Shown here in pieces: positions 24,201 through 36,769 of a DNA stretch of 64,000 nucleotides. The translations under genes and the position numbers were made by a program. The DNA is from Nematostella vectensis (Eukaryota; Cnidaria; Anthozoa; Actiniaria; Edwardsiidae), in the NCBI RefSeq assembly GCF_932526225.1, contig NC_064043.1, positions 15,748,085 through 15,812,084 of the forward strand. Direction: 5' to 3'. Each line of letters begins with the position of its first letter. Positions within the stretch are counted from its first letter, which is position 1. Under the pieces are notes generated by a model. The model did no database searches. It was not told the origin of the DNA and saw only the letters and a program-made list of their open reading frames with translations.

Positions 24201-27200
24201 TAGTCCCTCTAAAAAGACACATTGAAGTAGTCCCTCTAAAAAGACACATTGCCGTAGTCCTTTTTAAAGACACATTAACGTTGTCCCTTTAAAAAGACAC
24301 ATTGACGTAGTCCATTTGAAAAGACACAATGACCTTGTCCTTTTAAAAAGCACATTGATGTAGTCCCTTTAAATAGACACATATAATGTGGTCCTTTTAA
24401 TAAGACACATTGCCGTAGTCCCTTTAAAAAGACACATTGACACAGTCCCTTTAAAAAGACACATTGACACAGTCCATTTAAAGAGACACATTGACGTAGT
24501 CCCTTTAAATAGACACATGGAATGTAGTCCCTTTAAATAGACACATTAACGTGGTCCCTATAAAAAACACATTGACGTAGTCCCTTTTAAAAGGCACATT
24601 GACGTAGTCCCTTTAAAAAGATAGATTGACGTAGTCCCTTTAAAATTACACATTGAAGTAGTCCCTTTTAAAAGACACATTAACGTTGTCCCTTTAAAAA
24701 GACACATTGACGTAGTCCATTTGAAAAGACACATTGACCTAGTCCTTTTAAAAAGACACATTTACGTAGTCCATTTAAATAGACATATATAATGTGGTCC
24801 CTTTAAAAAGACACATTGACGTAGTCCCTTTAAAAAGACACATTGACGTAGTCCATTTAAAAAGACACATTGACGTAGTCCATTTAAAAAGACACATTGA
24901 CGTAGTCTTTTCAAAAATAGACATATTGACGTAGTCCCTTTATAAAGACACATTGACATAGTCCATTTAGAGACACATTGACGTAGTCCCTTTAAATAGA
25001 CACATGGAATGTAGTCCCTTTAAATAGACTTATTAACGTGGTCCCTATAAAAAACACATTGACGTAGTCCCTTTTAAAAGACAGATTAACATAGTCCTTT
25101 TTAAAGACACATTAACGTTGTCCCTTTAAAAAGACACATTGACGTAGTCCATTTAAAAAGACAAAATGACCTAGTCCTTTTAAAAAGCACATTGATGTAG
25201 TCCCTTTAAATAGACACATATAATGTGGTCCTTTTAATAAGACACATTGACGTAGTCCATTTAAAAAGACATATTGAAGTAGTCCCTCTAAAAAGACACA
25301 TTGACACAGTCCATTTAAAGAGACACATTGACGTAGTCTCTTTAAATAGACACATGGAATGTAGTCCCTTTAACAAGACACATTAACGTGGTCCCTATAA
25401 AAAACACATTGACGTAGTCCCTTTAAAAAGACACATTGACGTAGTCCCTTTAAAAAGACACATTGACGTAGTCCATTTAAAAAGACACATTGACGTAGTC
25501 CATTTAAAAAGACACATTGACGTAGTCTTTTCAAAAATAGACATATTGACGTAGTCCCTTTATAAAGACACATTGACATAGTCCATTTAGAGACACATTG
25601 ACGTAGTCCCTTTAAATAGACACATGGAATGTAGTCCCTTTAAATAGACTTATTAACGTGGTCACTATAAAAAACACATTGACGTAGTCCCTTTTAAAAG
25701 ACAGATTAACATAGTCCCTTTAAAAAGACACATTGAGGTAGTCCCTTTAAAAAGACACATTGAAGTAGTCCCTCTAAAAAGACACATTGAAGTAGTCCCT
25801 CTAAAAAGACACATTGAAGTAGTCCCTCTAAAAAGACACATTGAAGTAGTCCCTCTAAAAAGACACATTGCCGTACTCCTTTTTAAAGACACATTAACGT
25901 TGTCCCTTTAAAAAGACACATTGACGTAGTCCATTTAAAAAGACACAATGACCTAGTCCTTTTAAAAAGCACATTGATGTAGTCCCTTTAAATAGACACA
26001 TATAATGTGGTCCTTTTAATAAGACACATTGACGTAGTCCATTTAAAAGACACATTGACGTAGTCCCATTAACAAGACACATTGACGTAGTCTTTTTAAA
26101 AAGACACATTGACGTAGCCCGTTTAAAAAGACACATTGACGTAATCCCATTAAAAAGACACATTGACGTAGTCCCATAGAAAAGACACATTGACGTAGTG
26201 GAATGGAATGTAGTCCCTTTAAAAAGACACATTAACGTGGTCCCTATAAAAAACACATTTACGTAGTCCCTTTTAAAAGACACATTAACGTAGTCCCTTT
26301 AACAAGACACATTGAAGTAGTCCCTCTAAAAAGACACATTGCCGTAGTCCCTTTTAAGAGACACTTCATAGTCCCTTTAAAAAGACACATTGAGGTAGTC
26401 CCTTTAAAAAGACACATTGCAGTAGTCCCTCTAAAAATACACATTGAAGTAGTCCCTCTAAAAAGACACATTGCCGTAGTCCTTTTTAAAGACACATTAA
26501 CGTTGTCCCTTTAAAAAGACACATTGACGTAGTCCATTTGAAAAGACACAATGACATAGTCCTTTTAAAAAGCACATTGACGTAGTCCTTTTAAATAGAC
26601 ACATATAATGTGGTCCTTTTAATAAGACACATTGACGTAGTCCATTTAAAAAGACACATTGACATAGTCCATTTAAAGAGACACATTGACGTAGTCCCTT
26701 TAAATAGACACATGGAATGTAGTCCCTTAAAATAGACACATTGACGTAGTCCCTTTAAAAGACACATTGGCGTAGTCCCTTTAAAAAGACAAATTGATGT
26801 AGTCCCTATAAAAAGACACATTGAGGTAGTCCCTTTTAAAAGACACATTGACGTAGTCTTTTTAAAAAGACACATTGACGTAGCCCATTTTAAAAGACAC
26901 ATTGACGTAGTCCCTTTAAAAGACACATTGACGTAGTCCATTTAAAAGACACATTGACGTAGTCCCATTAAAAAGACACTTTGACGTAGTCCCATTAAAA
27001 AGACACATTGACGTAGTCCCTTTAAAAGACACATTGATGTAGTCCCATTAAAAAGACACATTGATGTAGTCCATTTAAAAGACACATTGACGTAGTCTTT
27101 TTAAAAAGACACATTGACGTAGCCCATTTTAAAAGACACATTGACGTAGTCCCTTTAAAAGACACATTGACGTAGTCCATTTAAAAGACACATTGACGTA

Positions 27201-27370
27201 GTCCCATTAAAAAACACTTTGACGTAGTCCCATTAAAAAGACACATTGACGTAGTTCCTTTAAAAGACACAATGACGTAGTCCCATTAAAAAGACACATT
27301 GATGTAGTCCATTTAAAAGACACATTGACGTAGTCCAATTAAAAAGACACATTGACGTAGTTCCTTCAAA
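21241..27370. repeat. 6.1-kb, 27-bp minisatellite with higher-order structure
   Basis: Roughly 225 copies of a 26-27-bp unit, GACACATTGACGTAGTCCCT plus TTAAAAA. Many variants (CATTTAAA, CCATTAAAA, TGAGGTAG, TGCCGTAG) recur in fixed order. A segment at 23038-23280 recurs at 23709-23951 with identical predicted translation, giving a 671-bp higher-order step, and related blocks appear near 24300, 25130, 25900 and 26510. Since 27 is three times nine, the minus strand shows many 60-130-codon ORFs with an MCLFKGTTS-type nonapeptide; I take them as by-products, because no start context, intron or signal supports expression. Confidence 0.95.
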
Positions 27371-28500
27371 AAAACTGGTAGTTTACAAATTAGTAGTAAT
27401 ACAAAGTTTATAGGGCCCCAAAAGCAAGCTTTTCTTGTAAAGATTAATCTACACAGGGCTTGTGCTATTTCTAGAAAACACATTTCTGTATGAACTAGTA
27501 GCACTCAAGTTAGGCAGGTGGTTCAGCATTCTACATCTACAGTATTTAACCACCTTGGTAGGGGTGTGATTATCATCTTGCAGGTGTTTGCATTAAATAT
27601 ATTATTTCGAGAAATAATTGCATTGAAAACAAACACCGTTCTATTCTATATGCTGTCGTCTGTGATCTGATAGATATAACATTTTAACCATGTTATCATT
27701 TTGAGGGGAGTTGATAGAAGAAAGCTAAAGGCGTTCATTCCAGTCGATCATCTGTCGCTTTTCGGCTATCCGGTAAATTTGTTGACCTCTAAGAAATCGA
27801 TTGTTTCCGCCCGTGTATGAATTACTTAAAGTTGGTGCTAAAAAATAACTGTATTTATAGCAACATAACACAAGGAGATTCTGTTAACGAAAGGCAATCA
27901 AGCGAGAAGCTAAGAAGGTTTTGACAAAACCAGGTAAGTTTTGACGTTGACTTACAAACGTATACTATGTATATGCTAGGAACAACCTTATCAATAAAAG
28001 ATAACGTTTCAGCGACTGTCGATCTCAGTAAACAAAAATTTTTTATGGTAGAGTTTTTGGCAGTTGGACTAATCCGCGAATGACGATCGGATACTTTGCC
28101 CAAAGAAAGGTGTAAAGAAGGAAAACATAATCAAAACGTTTAGAATTTGCAGATAAATGCAATGGATTTCCAACTTTTTGACATTTCATTAGTTTATTAA
28201 AAATTAATTCCTCAAAGGAAAAAAGCTAACGTTTCCTTTTCTCTTGTTATCTGTCGTCTTCAGGTATCATATTATAATGCCCATGACAAGCGCGTATAAA
28301 CAGTATAGCAAAGTATTTTTAAGTAATAAAAGTTATTCAAGTAATCAAAATTACAGCAAAATGATAAAATGTAACCTTCATATTGAAAGGAAAGCATGAG
28401 GCATAATAATTAGTTCATTTTTAATTAGTAGCCTTCTTATAAATTCAGAAAGTAGTGCAGGTAGACTGTGTACGTTCGGTGATCGTTCAGATTTTGTTAA
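27371..28500. other. intergenic sequence, nothing recognised
   Basis: AT-rich, no convincing ORF, repeat or RNA gene on either strand. Confidence 0.5.
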
Positions 28501-28789
28501 GGCATTAAGTGCACCAGTCCCTTAGATTCAACTGAGGAGTTCCAAATAAGAAATTTCAAAATCGCTCAAAATCGGTTTAAAGTTAGCCCCTGGTTCTCTT
28601 ATCATGGTTAAAAAGTTTGAGTTACATACAATAAATATTTTTCGAGAGATTCCGAATTTACGATTTTGCCTATAAAATCGCCGATTTGGGGGCACTTTTC
28701 ACCTTTCGTAAAAAATCGCAAAATATTCTTTAAATATACGCGGAATTAAAAATAGCGATACAGATCCTTAGAAAGAGATCACATGAGGC

Positions 28790-31045
28790 TGCTTCTTATA
28801 AAATCATGCAAGCATAAAATTGTAATTCAGATGATGCTTGATATTTTTCTTGATCATGACTACCTGTGATTACGCTGTTTGCGTGGGTGGTCCTTGTGGC
28901 CCTAGTGTCGATTGCTCGAGCAATTCAAAGTGCGTTCTTAAACTTTAAACTGAGTTTGAACTTCTTCTTGCTAGAGCTGGTAAGTGAATCATGATTTAAC
29001 GACCGGAGTATTTGTTAAGCGCGCGCGTAGGTGACTCTTGAAACGCAAATGTAATCACAGGTAGCCCAGGCAATGGTTGCTTGTTCGTAGCTCGGAATTC
29101 GGCTGTACTGAGAGGGGAACGAGTAAAGCGACGACGAGTGAAATGAGTTCTCTAATAAAAATCTGACTACCCCCGAAAGAACAAAGAGGGATTTTTTTAT
29201 GCCTTTGCAGTATCTTCACGGGACTTTTATTGTCGGATTTGGCTACGTACCAGGGTTATCTAGCTTATGCTTTATAGTTTTGTCTACAAATAGCACGTCA
29301 ATTGGGAACCGAAAGTGGACCCTCGGCCGTTGTGGGCGCACACCCTGCATCCCCTCCCCCCCCCCCCCCTGGGCATATTTTGGGGAGTCCCCATTTCAAC
29401 TCAACTTCCCGTTTCGTAGACTCGACTTATTTATCGCGCACCTCTGCTTTCCTTATATTAGTTTATGTGTGTTCCGATGTTTGTGGGTGTGTGTGTGTAT
29501 GTGGGGGGGGGGGGGGATATGCGACTGAGATTTCATTTTCATTACAGACTTTGCGCAAAAGTACTATTTTACCCCTCAAACACGGGGAGTAGATCGTCGT
29601 CTGTATCGGAATCATAGACATGTTCATTCAATCTGTCGCAAGCTCCAACTGATTTTGTAACCCTTTTCCAGGCAGTCTTGTTGGCGTTGCACAGTTGCTG
29701 TTCTAGTGTTATATCAAGCAAAGTAGCCAATAACGAGTTAAAGTTCTCACGGCAATCTACGATTGTGCTTGTGCAGAAGGGAAGTAACCCATAGAGGGTT
29801 ACTGTTCTAACGGCAATCAACAGTTTACATTGAGTTAACTGACAGCTCAATGGTTGGACAGAGTGATATTTGTTTTCTCTTGCTACAAAGCAGCGAAGCA
29901 GCCCATTTAAAGTCACTATTCTCACGGTAGTTGCATATTTTCCAGCTACCGATTTTTCAAACTACTTCAGTCACCTGGAGCAAGTCCGTAATGAAAAAGA
30001 AACTCTGTCCCCCCGGCGACCAGCAACAACGGCACACTTACCCTAGGGACTCCCACGCAAAAGGTAAAACCTTTAAAAGAAAAAGTCGACAACAACGCAG
30101 ATTTATGTTTTTTAGAACGATATTTCGGCTGGCCAATACCTGCCTTCTTCAGCTTCAGGTTATAAATGAGTTACAATGGCATGTTACAGCTAATATATGT
30201 ACAAAGTTCATTGATGATTAACTAACAAAAGGTAAAAATAGTAATTGAGTAAGGGGTAACTTATGGAAGATGGTAAATAGGGTGGTGTGGATTACTAAGT
30301 AGCTAAACGGTTTCTTCACATATGTTTGTGTATTAAAAAAAAATTAATAAAAATAACCCGGTCCGCCGAGGTCTGGTCCGCGTTCTGGTCCGCGTCTGGT
30401 CCGCGTCTGGTCCGCGTTCATTTTACAAAGACCCGCTCCCATTATTGATAAAAATTTCTGCAGTAATCAAGCAGTGCTCATGCGCACACAACTAATATGC
30501 AGATAAAGGTAACGTATACAATTTTTACTCTTACGCCTAAGTTCTTTACCAAATCATCAGATTTTTTTGAAAATAGACAAACAAGACATGATATCGCCTT
30601 TTTTAAAATATGATTTTCTAATAAAGAAAGACTAGGACTCAAAACGGTATGTTCTTATCGGGATTAGGATACCTGTGAAAAGTCACGCATTTTCATCTGG
30701 CAGACCGCTGATCAGTTGTTGTCATCTGAAACCAGACTCGTGTTCAAGTACTTGACCTTTGCATTGAAATTAATCTTACAAATCGGCTTTTTCCCTAGAA
30801 ACCTCCTGGCAGAAGGTAAGAACTGACGTGCTTGAATATCTTTTACTTCAATTGAGCGTAAAGAAACTTTAAAACCCAAACAAATCCTTTAAAGTTTGAC
30901 ATTCCGGCAGGCGTTCTGAACGGCGTTCTGAACGTTCTGTACAAAATAGCAAATACTTTTCATTGTAATGTCTTTATTGACTTCCAGTAACTTCCAAGGA
31001 TGAACCAAGACAATTATACAGCATATGAGATTAGTATACAGCAAG
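28790..31045. other. interior of the TTAA element; no gene recognised
   Basis: Contains C and G runs (about 29349-29363 and 29506-29516) next to a short GT tract. At 29700-29930 there are imperfect repeats of a segment around GTTACTGTTCTAACGGCAAT. At 30360-30420 there are short CTGGTCCGCGT repeats. No domain was recognised in the ORFs here. Confidence 0.5.
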
Positions 31046-31050
31046 GGTAG

Positions 31051-31180
31051 TGTGACAAGTTGCGTGACAGAGCACGTGCTCAGAACGTGACCCAGGACCC
31101 TCATCAGATTGTGCAAGACTCATGGCTCGTTTCACCGTTGAATAAACGTCTACAAAACTTCTTATTATCCTCTTCTTACA
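31051..31180 (+). repeat. 5' LTR
   Basis: Starts TGTGACAAGTTGCGTGACAG and ends TCTTCTTACA; contains AATAAA within GTTGAATAAACGTC, a probable polyadenylation signal. Very short for a gypsy LTR. Confidence 0.95.
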
Positions 31181-31198
31181 TGGTGGCTGCGGTTAACT

Positions 31199-34100
31199 AT
31201 GGCCTCAGGATATGTCTTACCGCCGCCGGCGCCGCTGGAGATACACAATAGCAATGCTGCTGACAAATGGAAGCGATTTGTGCTCGCTTGGAAAAACTAC
31301 TCGTTGGCGACTGGGTTGAACGAGAAAGCTGAAGCCGTACAAGTAGCTACGTTGCTAACAGTTATCGGTGAAGAGGCGAGAGAAGTCTACTCGACATTTA
31401 CCCTGACCGAAGGAGAGACAGACAAGATAGAGCCTGTCATAAAGAAATTCGCCGAGTACTGTCAACCAAGAAAGAACGTGCCGTTCGAAAGATTCCGTTT
31501 CAACCAGCGAATGCAAGAGCCTGGAGAGTCCTACGAGCACTATAGAACAGCGCTGAGAAAATTGGCCGAGTCCTGCGAGTTTGATACGATTACGCCAGAC
31601 GAAATACTTCGAGATCGGTTGTTATTTGGAATACATGACACGAAGGTCAGAGAAAGGTTGTTACGCGAGTCCAAATTAACACTAGCGAAAACAGATGAAA
31701 TTTGCCGAGCGGCTGAGAGTATGCTTGCTCAGATGAAAATAGTCAAAGATACATCTGAGACAGACGTCAATGCCGTGAGTAAATTCGAGTCGAAGAAACC
31801 CAACATCAAAAATTATCGGCGAAAGCAACGAGGTCAAGGCAAACAATGTGACAATTGTGGATACCAACATATGGCAAATCAGGAATCGTGTCCCGCACGA
31901 GGAAAGGACTGCCGGAAGTGCGGAGCGAAAAATCACTTTGCCAATAGATGCAAACAGGAAGTCAAGGCTACCGAAGTCGAAGAAACAGATATGTATCCTG
32001 AGGAGACATATCAAACGGAGGAAGTATTGGCCGTCTGGTTGGATGATTCGCAGCTGGTCACATTTCAATCAGAGTCTGGAAGTTTCATCCGTTTCCAACC
32101 TGATACTGGTGCACAATGCAATGTGTTGCCAGTGCACATATACAAGCAGGCGTGTAACGACCACAAGCTAGTAAAAGTGAAACCCGTGCAAACGTCCTTA
32201 GTGGCGTATGGGGGATCAAAGATCAAAGTCGTCGGGCATGTCACCATTAGAGTGTGGAGAAACCATGTATCGTGCCAGCTGGATTGTCGCCTTGTTGACA
32301 GCCATGAAATCCGCCCGATTCTGGGGCGTAAGGCATGCCTTGGCATGAACATTATACAGTACAATGACAACGACCAGTTTCACAAACCGCAGACAGATGG
32401 AGCGACAGTGTTCACCGTTGACCCCAAACCAGGAGCTGCACTAACAAGAGAAGAAATATTGGCTAAGTTCCCAGCAGTGTTCAGTGACGGGGTTGGCAAA
32501 CTTGATGGAGAATACACCATCAGACTAGACACAAACGCTCAACCAGTACAACACGCACCACGTAGAGTTGCAGCAGCCCTAAGACCCCAGCTCAAGAAAA
32601 CCTTGAATGATCTAGTGGACAAAGAGATAATAGCACCGGTGACCACACCCACCTCGTGGATCAGCTCTATGGTAGTAGTTCCCAAGAAAGATGGAAAACT
32701 GCGAATATGCCTAGACCCAAAGGATCTCAACAAAGCCATCCAGAGGGAAAACTATCCCCTACCAACCATAGAAGAGGTTGCAACACGATTACACGGTGCC
32801 AAGGTGTTCACGTTGTTGGATGTCCGCAACGGTTTCTGGCACGTCCAGCTAGAGGAAGAGTCGACCTATCTAACAACTTTCCATACACCGTTTGGCCGAT
32901 ACCGATGGAAGAGAATGCCTTTCGGGATCTCCTCAGCACCAGAAGTGTTTCAAAGAAAGATGCATGAATTTGCCGAAGGTCTGACTGGAACCGAAGTTGT
33001 TGCTGATGATTTCCTGGTAGTGGGCTATGGCGAGAGCTACGAGGAGGCAACGGCGGATCACGAAAGGAACCTCCTGGCATTCCTAAACCGTTGTGATCAA
33101 CGGGACATACACCTGAATCCCGACAAGATGAGACTTAGGAAATCAGAGTTACTCTTCATTGGCCACATAGCAACTGACAAGGGACTTAAAGTCGACCCTG
33201 CTAAAGTGCGAGCAATTGTGGACATGCCCTCACCGACCGACAAGCTTGGGGTACAGCGTCTGTTAGGCCTAGCCCAATACCTTGCAAAGTTCCTGCCCCA
33301 GCTGTCAGACATCACAAAGCCGCTGAGGGATCTCACACAGAGCGACGTGCAGTTCATCTGGGATGATGCGCAACAGTCTGCGTTTGAAAAGCTAAAGGAT
33401 GCCGTTACAGTCACTCCAGTATTGCGGTACTACAACCTAGACGAGGAGATTACACTTCAGTGCGATGCGTCGCAGAGCGGATTGGGTGCCGCATTACTAC
33501 AGAATGGCCAACCAGTAGCCTACGCATCACGTGCACTCACGCCCGCTGAGACGCGTTATGCACAGATTGAGAAGGAGCTGCTCGCGATTGTCTTTGCGTG
33601 TGACCGTTTCCATACGTACGTCTACGGCCGCGAAGTCGTCAACATCGAGACTGATCACAAGCCTTTGGAACCAATCTTCATCAAACCTCTGGCGACTGCT
33701 CCGAAACGCCTACAACGAATGCTGCTGAGTCTGCAGAGTTACAGTCTCAATGTGAAGTACAAGAAAGGCAAAGATCTTTACTTGGCTGACACCCTAAGCA
33801 GAGCTTACTTACCCGAAGTCAACGCCTGGGAGTTTACCAGGGAGCTGGAGGAGATTGACCATCGATCATGGATGCCAGTGAGAGAAGAGACTTGGCAGCA
33901 ACTCAAAAATGCAGCAGTAGATGATGCGGTGCAACAAAACCTTCGAGAGGTTATAAAGAGAGGTTGGCCAGAGAGCAAAACAGACCTGCCGGAGTGCGTG
34001 CATCCTTACTTTGATATTCGAGACGAGCTAACTGTCCAAGAAGAACTCATCTTTAAAGGCCAACAGTTGGTGGTTCCTAGAGCCCTGAGGAAGGAGCTTA

Positions 34101-35147
34101 TGGAAAAGACACACTCATCCCACATCGGTATAGAAGGCTGCATAAGACGAGCAAGAGACACGTTTTTCTGGCCGCGGATGACTGTCGAGTTGAAGGAGTA
34201 CATCACAAAATGCGAAGTATGTTTGACTCATCGCAGTGGCCAACGAAAGGAGCCAATTCTCCAACATGAGTTTGTCGCTCGACCTTGGGGAAAGGTCTCA
34301 GCTGACCTCTGTGAGCTCGACAACCGAACACTGCTAGTGGTCAGTGACTACTTCAGCAACTACATAGAAGTGGCCCGGCTTAACACAGTGACGTCACGAG
34401 CAATAATAAAGGAGCTGAAGGCAATATTTGCCAGGTTTGGCATCCCAGACACCCTTATAACCGACAATGGAGTTTAGTGTATTTGCCAAGACCTGGATGT
34501 TCGAACACAAGACGTCATCCCCAAGATATGCCCAAGCAAATGGGAAAGCGGAAAATGCTGTACAGACAGTAAAGAGGCTGTTTAAAAAATGCAAGACATC
34601 CGGGGGGTCAGAATTCCAAGCACTTCTCGACTGGCGGAATACTCCGACTGCTGGAATCGGAACTAGCCCGGCCCAGCGCCTTTTCGGACGTCGATGCAAA
34701 ACACTTCTCCCTGTGGCTGGTTCCCTACTACAGCCTAGCTACAACACTGAAGAGGACACCAGGAAGTTGATAGGTACCAAGCAACGCCAGAAGTTTTATT
34801 ACGATAAGCACAGCAAGCCCCTGGAGCCCATCGCTGTCGGCGAAACTGTGCGCATGAAGCTACCAGGACAAGACACGTGGACGCCTGGTACGTGTTTAGG
34901 TCAAGCCGGACCTAGGAGCTACAACGTCGAGACTGAAGGTACCACCTACCGACGAAACCGCCGACAGTTGATCAGCACTGGAGAAACAAACAGCCAAGTA
35001 CCTGATGTTCTGGAATCACCAGAACCCGATGATGCTCAGCAGCAACCCAGCCAGGTTGCCCTGCCACCAGATTCTTCACAGGCTATAACAAGGCCTCGGC
35101 GGGAGGTGAAGCCTCCTGCATGGCTCAAAGACTATGTGCCAAAATAA
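31199..35147 (+). pseudogene. gypsy Gag-Pol polyprotein, broken in integrase
   Basis: A 1092-codon frame (31199-34477) and a 226-codon frame (34467-35147) encode one polyprotein. In order: Gag (residues ~1-200), two zinc knuckles (~217-253; CDNCGYQHMANQESC and CRKCGAKNHFANRC), aspartic protease (FQPDTGAQ, ~299), RT (VADDFLVVG active site, ~601), RNase H (QCDASQSGLGAAL, ~754), integrase HHCC zinc site (~972-1008), first catalytic Asp (SADLCE, ~1035) and second (LITDNG, ~1088). The third catalytic residue (NGKAENA, about 34541) is in the second frame, followed by a GPF-like C-terminal module. The break at 34470-34480 removes a few expected residues between the second and third catalytic sites, consistent with a small deletion plus frameshift. 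Start at the ATG 18 bp after the LTR. Confidence 0.93.
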
Positions 35148-35283
35148 CATTGAAACTGTTAGGACACTGAACAGTAGTAATAATCCATCGTATGATTTTA
35201 GTTGTAAAATTTCGATTTTTACCCTTTGATTATTATAATGTTGTTTTAACCAACCATTAGCGTTACTGTTAAAAGAGGGAAGA

Positions 35284-35413
35284 TGTGACAAGTTGCGTGA
35301 CAGAGCACGTGCTCAGAACGTGACCCAGGACCCTCATCAGATTGTGCAAGACTCATGGCTCGTTTCACCGTTGAATAAACGTCTACAAAACTTCTTATTA
35401 TCCTCTTCTTACA
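35284..35413 (+). repeat. 3' LTR
   Basis: Identical to the 5' LTR and preceded by the polypurine tract; followed by the GGTAG duplication. Confidence 0.95.
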
Positions 35414-36046
35414 GGTAGAGTTTATTTTCTGTGATTTTTCTCCTGTACAAACAGGCATGTGTATTTAATAAAGACGGCTGTCAAGAAAATCGCGTATTAT
35501 TTGAGCTCGACATGGGGTTGCGTCCGGCTTCATTATAATTCGGGAATTTGATTCCCCCAATTTTTTATTTGCTGAATCGAAAGAAATAACACCAATGTTT
35601 GCTCAAAGTGCAAAATTTCTGCGAAAATCCATGTACCATCGGTTTTAAAAGCCCCTAATTTAAGCTATTATTCAAGTCGACATTTTTTATTGACATGTTT
35701 AGACAGCAATAAAATATACTTTGTTTTGCCGGAAAAAGTAAAGAAACCACTCGATTTATACCTTTTCAACTCCTTTCTAAGGATCTGTATCGCTATTTTT
35801 AATTCCGCGTATATTTAAAGAATATTTTGCAATTTTTTACGAAAGGTGAAAAATGCCCCCCAAATCGGCGATTTTATGGGCAAAATTGTAAATTCGGAAT
35901 TTCTCGAAAAAAATTTATTGTATGTAACTCAAACTTTTTTACCATGATAAGACCAGGGGCTAACTTTAAACCACTTTTGAGCGATTTTGAAATTTCTTAT
36001 TTGGAACTCCTCAGTTGAATCTAAGGGACTGGTGCACTTAAAACTA

Positions 36047-36517
36047 ACCATAGTAAAGCTGGCAGGCAACTCAGTGAAGTTAGCAGGCAACTCAAATGTG
36101 ATGATTTGTGTAATATCTCGGCAGAAAAAAATGAAAAAAATGAGAAAATGTTTTTTTCCCACGGTCACGTGATTGATGACGTCATGAGAATAACTAATAC
36201 GGCGTTGTCTTCGTTATTACATTTGTACACTTAAGTTAAAGTTTGATGATTATCGGTGAAAATGGGACGTAGATATTGCGACAATTGTGATGTAACGACT
36301 TGCCTGCTGGAACGTTCAACGTCACTCAGTCACGTGATTAATAATATTTGATATCATACATGCATGAATATGTTTGTTGTACTTTTTGTACAATCGTGTC
36401 AAAATTTCGTGACAATCGGCCAAATACCTGCCGAGATATTACACAAATCATCACATTTGAGTTGCCTGCTAACTTCACTGAGTTGCCTGCTGAGTTGCCT
36501 GCCAGCTTTACTATGGT
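36047..36517. mobile_element. MULE-like MITE with ~82-bp inverted ends
   Basis: The left end ACCATAGTAAAGCTGGCAGG is inverted exactly at the right end (CCTGCCAGCTTTACTATGGT), and the arms extend about 80 bp through GTTGCCTGC repeats. The target duplication is 9 bp, TTAAAACTA, at 36038-36046 and 36518-36526. Long inverted ends plus a 9-bp duplication fit non-autonomous Mutator-like elements (established knowledge). It inserted exactly at the right TTAA flank of the 28509-36037 element. No coding capacity. Confidence 0.8.
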
Positions 36518-36539
36518 TTAAAACTAATACTATTTATAT

Positions 36540-36680
36540 AGTACATAATCCTCAAACTCCACATAATTGTAGTACACTTCACAACACTTCATTCATTGTA
36601 GTCTTCACAGCACTTCATTCAATGCAGCACTCTTCACAGCACTTCATTCATTGTAGTACTCTTCACATATTCAGGTCTGC
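36540..36680. repeat. short tandem repeat
   Basis: Three to four imperfect copies of CTTCACAGCACTTCATTCAT with TGTAGTA spacer. Confidence 0.75.
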
Positions 36681-36769
36681 TAGAGTGCCATATTGGAATG
36701 GTTTATGTACGGTCCGATTTTCTGATAGACCAACTATTTGAAAAAATGTGTTAATGTGTACAAATCTCA

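Larger units (their letters stand above)
31051..35413 (+). mobile_element. Ty3/gypsy LTR retrotransposon
   Basis: Complete insertion: 130-bp LTRs at 31051-31180 and 35284-35413, a 5-bp target duplication GGTAG (31046-31050 and 35414-35418), TG...CA ends, a primer-binding position starting TGG right after the left LTR, and a purine tract AAAAGAGGGAAGA just before the right LTR. The LTRs are identical over all 130 bp by my comparison, so insertion was recent. Gag, protease, RT, RNase H and integrase lie in one plus-strand reading frame, broken once in the integrase. The order PR-RT-RH-IN places it in Ty3/gypsy. No envelope-like ORF and no room for one. Confidence 0.96.
28509..36037. mobile_element. 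TTAA-flanked element with ~265-bp inverted ends (putative)
   Basis: The sequence from 28509 to about 28779 (starting GTGCACCAGTCCCTTAGATT) is repeated inverted at about 35776-36037 (ending in GGACTGGTGCAC). Both outer edges abut TTAA (28505-28508 and 36038-36041). TTAA target duplications are typical of piggyBac and some Sola elements. No transposase ORF lies between, apart from the gypsy element nested at 31051-35413. It is either one large non-autonomous element later invaded by gypsy, or two MITE copies in opposite orientation that each lost one end. Confidence 0.6.

Noticed and set aside
21223-27504. Many 60-130-codon ORFs with a Met-Cys-Leu-Phe-Lys repeat
   Set aside because: Products of the 27-bp minisatellite (27 = 9 codons); no conserved start or exon structure.
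34467-35147. Separate 226-codon gene after the gypsy pol
   Set aside because: It holds the third integrase catalytic residue and the GPF-like module, so it is the rest of the same polyprotein after a frameshift.
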